The notes under the pieces: model-generated
The model's input: the letters and a program-made list of their open reading frames with translations, nothing else
Database searches by the model: none
What the model was told of the DNA's origin: nothing
Translations under genes and position numbers: made by a program
NCBI GenBank assembly: GCA_003139735.1
Contig: PLGA01000258.1
Location: 600-9,459, forward strand
Direction of reading: 5' to 3'
Origin: Bryobacterales bacterium
GTDB lineage: Bacteria; Acidobacteriota; Terriglobia; Bryobacterales; Bryobacteraceae
DNA: 8,860 nucleotides
Part shown: in pieces, positions 6,544 through 8,860 of the stretch
How the letters are laid out: every line of letters starts with the position of its first letter
How positions within the stretch are numbered: position 1 is the stretch's first letter

Positions 6544-6820
6544 GAGGGTACGGTACGCTGTGCTGCCCATGTCGTCCACTTGTATCACAAGAGCCCAGAC
6601 CAGGCGGCTGCCGGGTCCATTGAGCCGGAAAGTCATTTAGCGCCCGCAAATGGAATCAATAACTTGCAGATGACTTTCTGGAGAGTGACGTTGCGGCCGT
6701 TAGGGCATCTATTCCTTTGACCCCTCGAGTCCGGACTGCGACGGTCCACTTTCGCGCCCGGAAGGGTCAAAGGAAAGGAGTCCGTCTGCCAGCCACGACG
6801 CACCGCTCGCATAATGTTGG
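6544..6820. other. Intergenic region between two secreted-protein genes
   Basis: Positions 6544-6555 hold a TACCGT (minus strand) -10-like box for the gene starting at 6543. The rest holds a 12-bp inverted repeat (6712-6775) and no credible gene. A minus-strand frame at 6633-6848 is open, but it lacks a signal peptide or any recognisable motif and overlaps the end of the next gene. Confidence 0.5.
6712..6775. repeat. 12-bp perfect inverted repeat with 40-nt spacer
   Basis: TTCCTTTGACCC (6712-6723) is the exact reverse complement of GGGTCAAAGGAA (6764-6775). The spacer holds a smaller GGAC/GTCC hairpin, giving a branched fold in RNA. It lies downstream of the minus-strand gene ending at 6821 and could stabilise or terminate its mRNA, though no T-run follows on that strand. 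It could also be the termini of a tiny (64-bp) repeat element. Confidence 0.6.
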
Positions 6821-7849
6821 TCAAAAATGCGGCCCACGCTCCAGCCATCCCAACGTCTCCCGGCTGACCGTGAGGGCCTCGCCGCGCTTGTTCGGAATCG
6901 CCTGCCGTAGCATGCTTTCTCCTTCGCTGAAGACCGACCGCGCCTGCTGGAGGTATGCCAGCCGCCCCTCGGGGGGAGCTGGGCCCAACTTCACGGCTGC
7001 TCTCAAATATTCCAACTGCACGATGAAGTAGTCCCTTACCGGGAAGTCCGCCGCCGCGATGGCCTGTTCCATGTCGGTGATGATTTCGTTACGGTAGGGC
7101 GACCCCCAAAAGCCCGCATCCAATTGCGCCTGCTCAGGCGAATCAGGCTTCACAGACAGGCGCACCATTGCGTGCGCGGCTTCCGGGGTTTCCAAGAAGC
7201 GCAAGACGCGCGCCGCGTTTTCGGCGCTCGTTCCGTCGGGAGAATCGGGACCCTCCAGAACAGCGACGGCCTCTTTCAACCGATCCTCCGCCCAGCCTGC
7301 CTCCGGCGCGACCAAATCGATGGTGAGTGCATTGGAACGGAGTGGGACCTGCTTGGTGGGCCAGGAACGGAGTGGAAGCTGCTCGATGGACCACGCCGGC
7401 GGTCCGTTGGCGCCCCAGCCGTATACGCGCATAGTATCCGCAGTGATCTGGTATCTACCCGGCCGCCGGAACGAAATCCACTCGTTCAGGAAAAGCCCCA
7501 TAACCACTGGAGTTGCGCCGAGGGAGGCGACGGGATCGTTGCCCCTGAGTGCCTCCCCGGTTCGTGTTTCGTACATGTCGGATAGCGGGTCCACGGCGCC
7601 GTATTCCGGCTCAACAAAGACGCGATCATAGTTGGCGAACCGCGTCATACGCATCGGGGGCCAGGTTGAGACCAGATACTTCCCCGGTGCGCTGGACTGG
7701 AACCGGAGCTCCATCTTCACAGCCTCGCCCAGGCGAAACTGCGTCCGGCCGACCTTGGCCGCCAGCGTCACCGTGACGTCCGCCGGAGATTGTCCCCATA
7801 GCGGTACGGAAAGCAAAATGGCTGTCCAAAGGAAACGAATCGATCCCAT
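6821..7849 (-). CDS. Putative secreted protein, Ig/BsuPI-like N-terminal half
   Basis: A 342-residue exported protein. Residues 1-20 (GSIRFLWTAILLSVPLWGQ) are a clear signal peptide. Residues about 22-60, with FRLGEAVKMELRF (38-50), resemble the start of an immunoglobulin-like or BsuPI-type beta-sandwich, which may run to about 175. Residues 153-172 are two tandem copies of a 10-residue unit, WSIEQLPLRS and WPTKQVPLRS, encoded by a 30-bp duplication. The C-terminal half (about 185-342) is mostly helical and could be HEAT-like; its GFWGSPYRNEIITDME segment looks like a conserved motif of acidobacterial hypothetical proteins, from memory. No catalytic motif is visible. An in-frame GTG at 7864 is possible, but ATG 7849 starts the signal peptide directly and has a TCTAAT -10 box 6 nt upstream, without a ribosome binding site. 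Codirectional with the next secreted-protein gene, 277 bp away. Function unknown. Confidence 0.8.
   Translation of the reverse strand: MGSIRFLWTAILLSVPLWGQSPADVTVTLAAKVGRTQFRLGEAVKMELRFQSSAPGKYLVSTWPPMRMTRFANYDRVFVEPEYGAVDPLSDMYETRTGEALRGNDPVASLGATPVVMGLFLNEWISFRRPGRYQITADTMRVYGWGANGPPAWSIEQLPLRSWPTKQVPLRSNALTIDLVAPEAGWAEDRLKEAVAVLEGPDSPDGTSAENAARVLRFLETPEAAHAMVRLSVKPDSPEQAQLDAGFWGSPYRNEIITDMEQAIAAADFPVRDYFIVQLEYLRAAVKLGPAPPEGRLAYLQQARSVFSEGESMLRQAIPNKRGEALTVSRETLGWLERGPHF
7334..7393. repeat. 30-bp tandem duplication inside a gene
   Basis: Units 7334-7363 and 7364-7393 match at 25 of 30 positions and share an exact 12-mer (GGAACGGAGTGG). Thirty is a multiple of three, so the duplication is in frame and yields two 10-residue copies in the secreted protein encoded on the minus strand. 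Confidence 0.85.
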
Positions 7850-7855
7850 GGTCCA

Positions 7856-7861
7856 ATTAGA
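7856..7861 (-). promoter_or_regulatory. Candidate -10 box of the secreted protein gene
   Basis: TCTAAT on the minus strand ends 6 nt before ATG 7849, the spacing expected if transcription begins at the start codon. No convincing -35 hexamer is visible 16-18 nt further upstream. Confidence 0.3.
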
Positions 7862-8038
7862 CACCCAATCGCAACTGCACGGCGCTTGTTCTCGGGGTGC
7901 GCCAACAGAGCCGCAAGCGTCAGAGAGCGGCGCCGCCTGAGATTACGCGAGGAATTCGCTCTGTGTGTTGCTGGATGGAAAAAGAGTTGTGGTCTTGAAG
8001 TGGGATTTGGAGAAACTACCCCCGTCCACTCCCAGCGG

Positions 8039-8431
8039 CTATGCGCTCCTATTCACGCGCCGCTCAGCCTCCATGACGCTCGTAAGGATGTCGTTGATTC
8101 GCGTCAGATGGCCCGGCCCTTTGGACCTCAGCCATTCCAACACGTCGCCCCGGACATAGAGCGAGATCATCTTCTTCTTTTCCAGACGGTCCCTGGCATC
8201 CCGAAATCGCGTCATCGATGCAAGTTGCTCGTCAGAGAGCGGTGGGATATCCGAATAATCGATATGCGTATCGTCGCCCGCCGCCTGCCGCCCGGCGGTG
8301 CGGCTCACCGTCTCCCGTTCGCGCTTAGTGAGCGGCTTGTTGAAAATATCTTCGGCTTTCACGCTGGTTAGCGTCCCTCGCCGAGACGCCGGCCGCGGCC
8401 CGTTCCGGGATCCGGATAGTTTCTTCTCCAT
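8039..8431 (-). CDS. BrnA-family antitoxin-like protein (orphan)
   Basis: A 130-residue protein of the BrnA antitoxin family, ribbon-helix-helix DNA-binding proteins that neutralise BrnT-type RNase toxins and repress their own operon. Diagnostic residues are HIDYSDIPPLSDEQL (56-70), the beta strand MISLYVR (88-94), DVLEWL (96-101) and GPGHLTRINDILTSVM (105-120). The N-terminal ~55 residues (basic, then AEDIFNKPLTKRERETVSR and RQAAGDD) make it longer than operonic BrnA proteins of about 80-100 residues. ATG 8431 has an ideal GAGGAG 6 nt upstream. An in-frame ATG at 8524 would add 31 low-complexity residues and is less likely. No BrnT-like frame is present upstream, where brnT normally lies, or downstream. 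It is therefore either a stand-alone regulator or the survivor of a broken toxin-antitoxin pair. The family is fairly sure, the role is not. Confidence 0.82.
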   Translation of the reverse strand: MEKKLSGSRNGPRPASRRGTLTSVKAEDIFNKPLTKRERETVSRTAGRQAAGDDTHIDYSDIPPLSDEQLASMTRFRDARDRLEKKKMISLYVRGDVLEWLRSKGPGHLTRINDILTSVMEAERRVNRSA

Positions 8432-8437
8432 CTTTTT

Positions 8438-8443
8438 CTCCTC
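8438..8443 (-). promoter_or_regulatory. Strong ribosome binding site of the BrnA-like gene
   Basis: GAGGAG on the minus strand lies 6 nt before ATG 8431. It is the only near-perfect Shine-Dalgarno at ideal spacing in the window. It decides the start codon against the upstream in-frame ATG at 8524. Confidence 0.75.
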
Positions 8444-8551
8444 TATAGACGTGGACGACGACATATATTGCGATTCCGCCAACCCTCCCGATCGCGTGCC
8501 ACCGCTGTTCACCCGTTTCCTCATCGATCCGGTCCCTTTCCAACCTCATGT

Positions 8552-8567
8552 ATATATAGTTATATAT
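8552..8567. promoter_or_regulatory. AT-only palindrome, putative operator
   Basis: ATATATA (8552-8558) and TATATAT (8561-8567) are perfect inverted arms around GT, in a 20-bp tract with almost no G or C amid GC-rich DNA. The palindrome overlaps the putative -10 of the BrnA-like gene, so it is a natural site for autorepression by the encoded ribbon-helix-helix protein. That binding is inference. Confidence 0.45.
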
Positions 8568-8586
8568 GTTTGGGTCGCGGAATCAA
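8559..8586 (-). promoter_or_regulatory. Candidate promoter of the BrnA-like gene
   Basis: On the minus strand, TTGATT (8581-8586) and TATAAC (8559-8564) are separated by 16 nt and match consensus at four and five of six positions. Initiation near 8551 would give a leader of about 120 nt before ATG 8431, much longer than for the other genes here. Confidence 0.45.
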
Positions 8587-8638
8587 GTGCAAATCGCCGT
8601 GGGCTGCCGGACGCCGGCGCGCCGTCCCGGCAAGCCCG

Positions 8639-8666
8639 GTCACCAAGACTTGAAAAATATTTCACG
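8639..8666. repeat. 28-nt dispersed repeat, copy 2
   Basis: Matches 4715-4742 at 26 of 28 positions in the same orientation. Its core TTGAAAAATATTTCACG contains the perfect inverted arms TGAAA and TTTCA around AATA. It lies about 53 bp upstream of the putative -35 of the BrnA-like gene. Flanking sequences of the two copies are unrelated, so the conserved unit is short. Confidence 0.7.
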
Positions 8667-8762
8667 CCTGTTTTCTCAACGCTTTCGGGCGGTGCTCTCC
8701 CGGTTCGTCATCGGCGGCCGCCGCCCCGCCTGCTACCCTGAAATCGGAGTAGAGGCTTACGC

Positions 8763-8860
8763 TCAACCGCGCGAGTCTTGAATCCTCTTCGTGGCCACGA
8801 AGCGCAGTTTCACGGTGGTACCGGACTCCCGGATGTTCGGGAGACCTTGGAATCGGTTCC
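8763..8860 (-). CDS. Possible 3' end of a gene entering from the right
   Basis: One minus-strand frame is open from the window edge (first full codon at 8858) to a TGA at 8763-8765, giving 31 residues that end SGTTVKLRFVATKRIQDSRG. Codon third positions are mostly G or C and the composition looks protein-like. Another minus frame is also open over this stretch, so the call is weak. I do not recognise the protein. Confidence 0.3.
   Translation of the reverse strand, partial: NRFQGLPNIRESGTTVKLRFVATKRIQDSRG

Noticed and set aside
6633..6848. Small 71-codon minus-strand frame
   Set aside because: It overlaps the end of the 6821-7849 gene and the inverted repeat and has no domain; probably a chance frame.
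8338..8364. Third copy of the 28-nt repeat
   Set aside because: It shares only short TTGAAAATAT and TTTCACG pieces with altered spacing and lies within the BrnA-like coding sequence.
8298..8741. Plus-strand 147-codon frame opposite the BrnA-like gene
   Set aside because: It runs antisense to the BrnA-like gene, its promoter and the repeat, and has no recognisable domain or ribosome binding site.
8525..8762. BrnT toxin gene upstream of the BrnA-like gene
   Set aside because: No frame on either strand shows the BrnT pattern (an FEWD...KA..N..KHGV-type start); the stretch holds promoter elements and a repeat.
8787..8802. Perfect 16-bp palindrome CTTCGTGGCCACGAAG as a binding site
   Set aside because: It may be explained by codons of the possible partial gene (LRFVATKR), and nothing nearby suggests regulation there.

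Overview
The window is high-GC, gene-dense bacterial DNA and most resembles the Acidobacteriota, probably the Solibacter/Bryobacterales group. That assignment is an inference from three things. Three of the predicted proteins look like secreted, lineage-restricted hypothetical families of those genomes. Gene starts follow TAnAAT-type -10 boxes very closely and often lack a Shine-Dalgarno. Short repeats are scattered between genes. I found no tRNA, rRNA, CRISPR array, transposase or phage gene.

Layout. Positions 1-108 hold two adjacent GAG-loop hairpins and a candidate promoter. Positions 109-1461 (+) encode a CNNM/CorC-type membrane protein with a CBS pair. Its last codons lie inside a long imperfect inverted repeat (1439-1533). 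Positions 1599-2642 (+) encode an AI-2E/PerM-type membrane permease. Twenty bases further on, and convergent with it, is a minus-strand two-gene operon: thiE (4686-4048, thiamine phosphate synthase), whose end overlaps the start of an APC-family amino acid permease (4075-2663) by 28 nt. Upstream of thiE a compact divergent promoter region (4687-4800) also serves a small secreted protein of unknown function (4801-5343, +).

Positions 5344-5601 have no convincing gene. Two minus-strand genes for secreted proteins follow. The one at 6543-5602 has an STN-like N-terminal part and a proline-rich C-terminal tail. The one at 7849-6821 has an Ig/BsuPI-like N-terminal part, an internal 10-residue tandem duplication and a helical C-terminal half. 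A 12-bp perfect inverted repeat lies between them. The right end carries a BrnA-family antitoxin-like gene (8431-8039, -) with no BrnT toxin beside it. It is preceded by an excellent ribosome binding site, a candidate promoter overlapping an AT-only palindrome, and the second copy of a 28-nt repeat whose first copy is in the thiE promoter region. The last ~100 bases may be the 3' end of another minus-strand gene.

The genes do not form one pathway. The left half is housekeeping transport and thiamine synthesis; the right half is accessory, with secreted proteins and an orphan antitoxin-like regulator. I see no clear new multi-gene system. The least explained signals are the 28-nt repeat shared by two promoter regions, the orphan BrnA-like gene with its AT palindrome, the hairpin-forming repeat that supplies the corC-like stop codon, and the recurrent leaderless gene starts.
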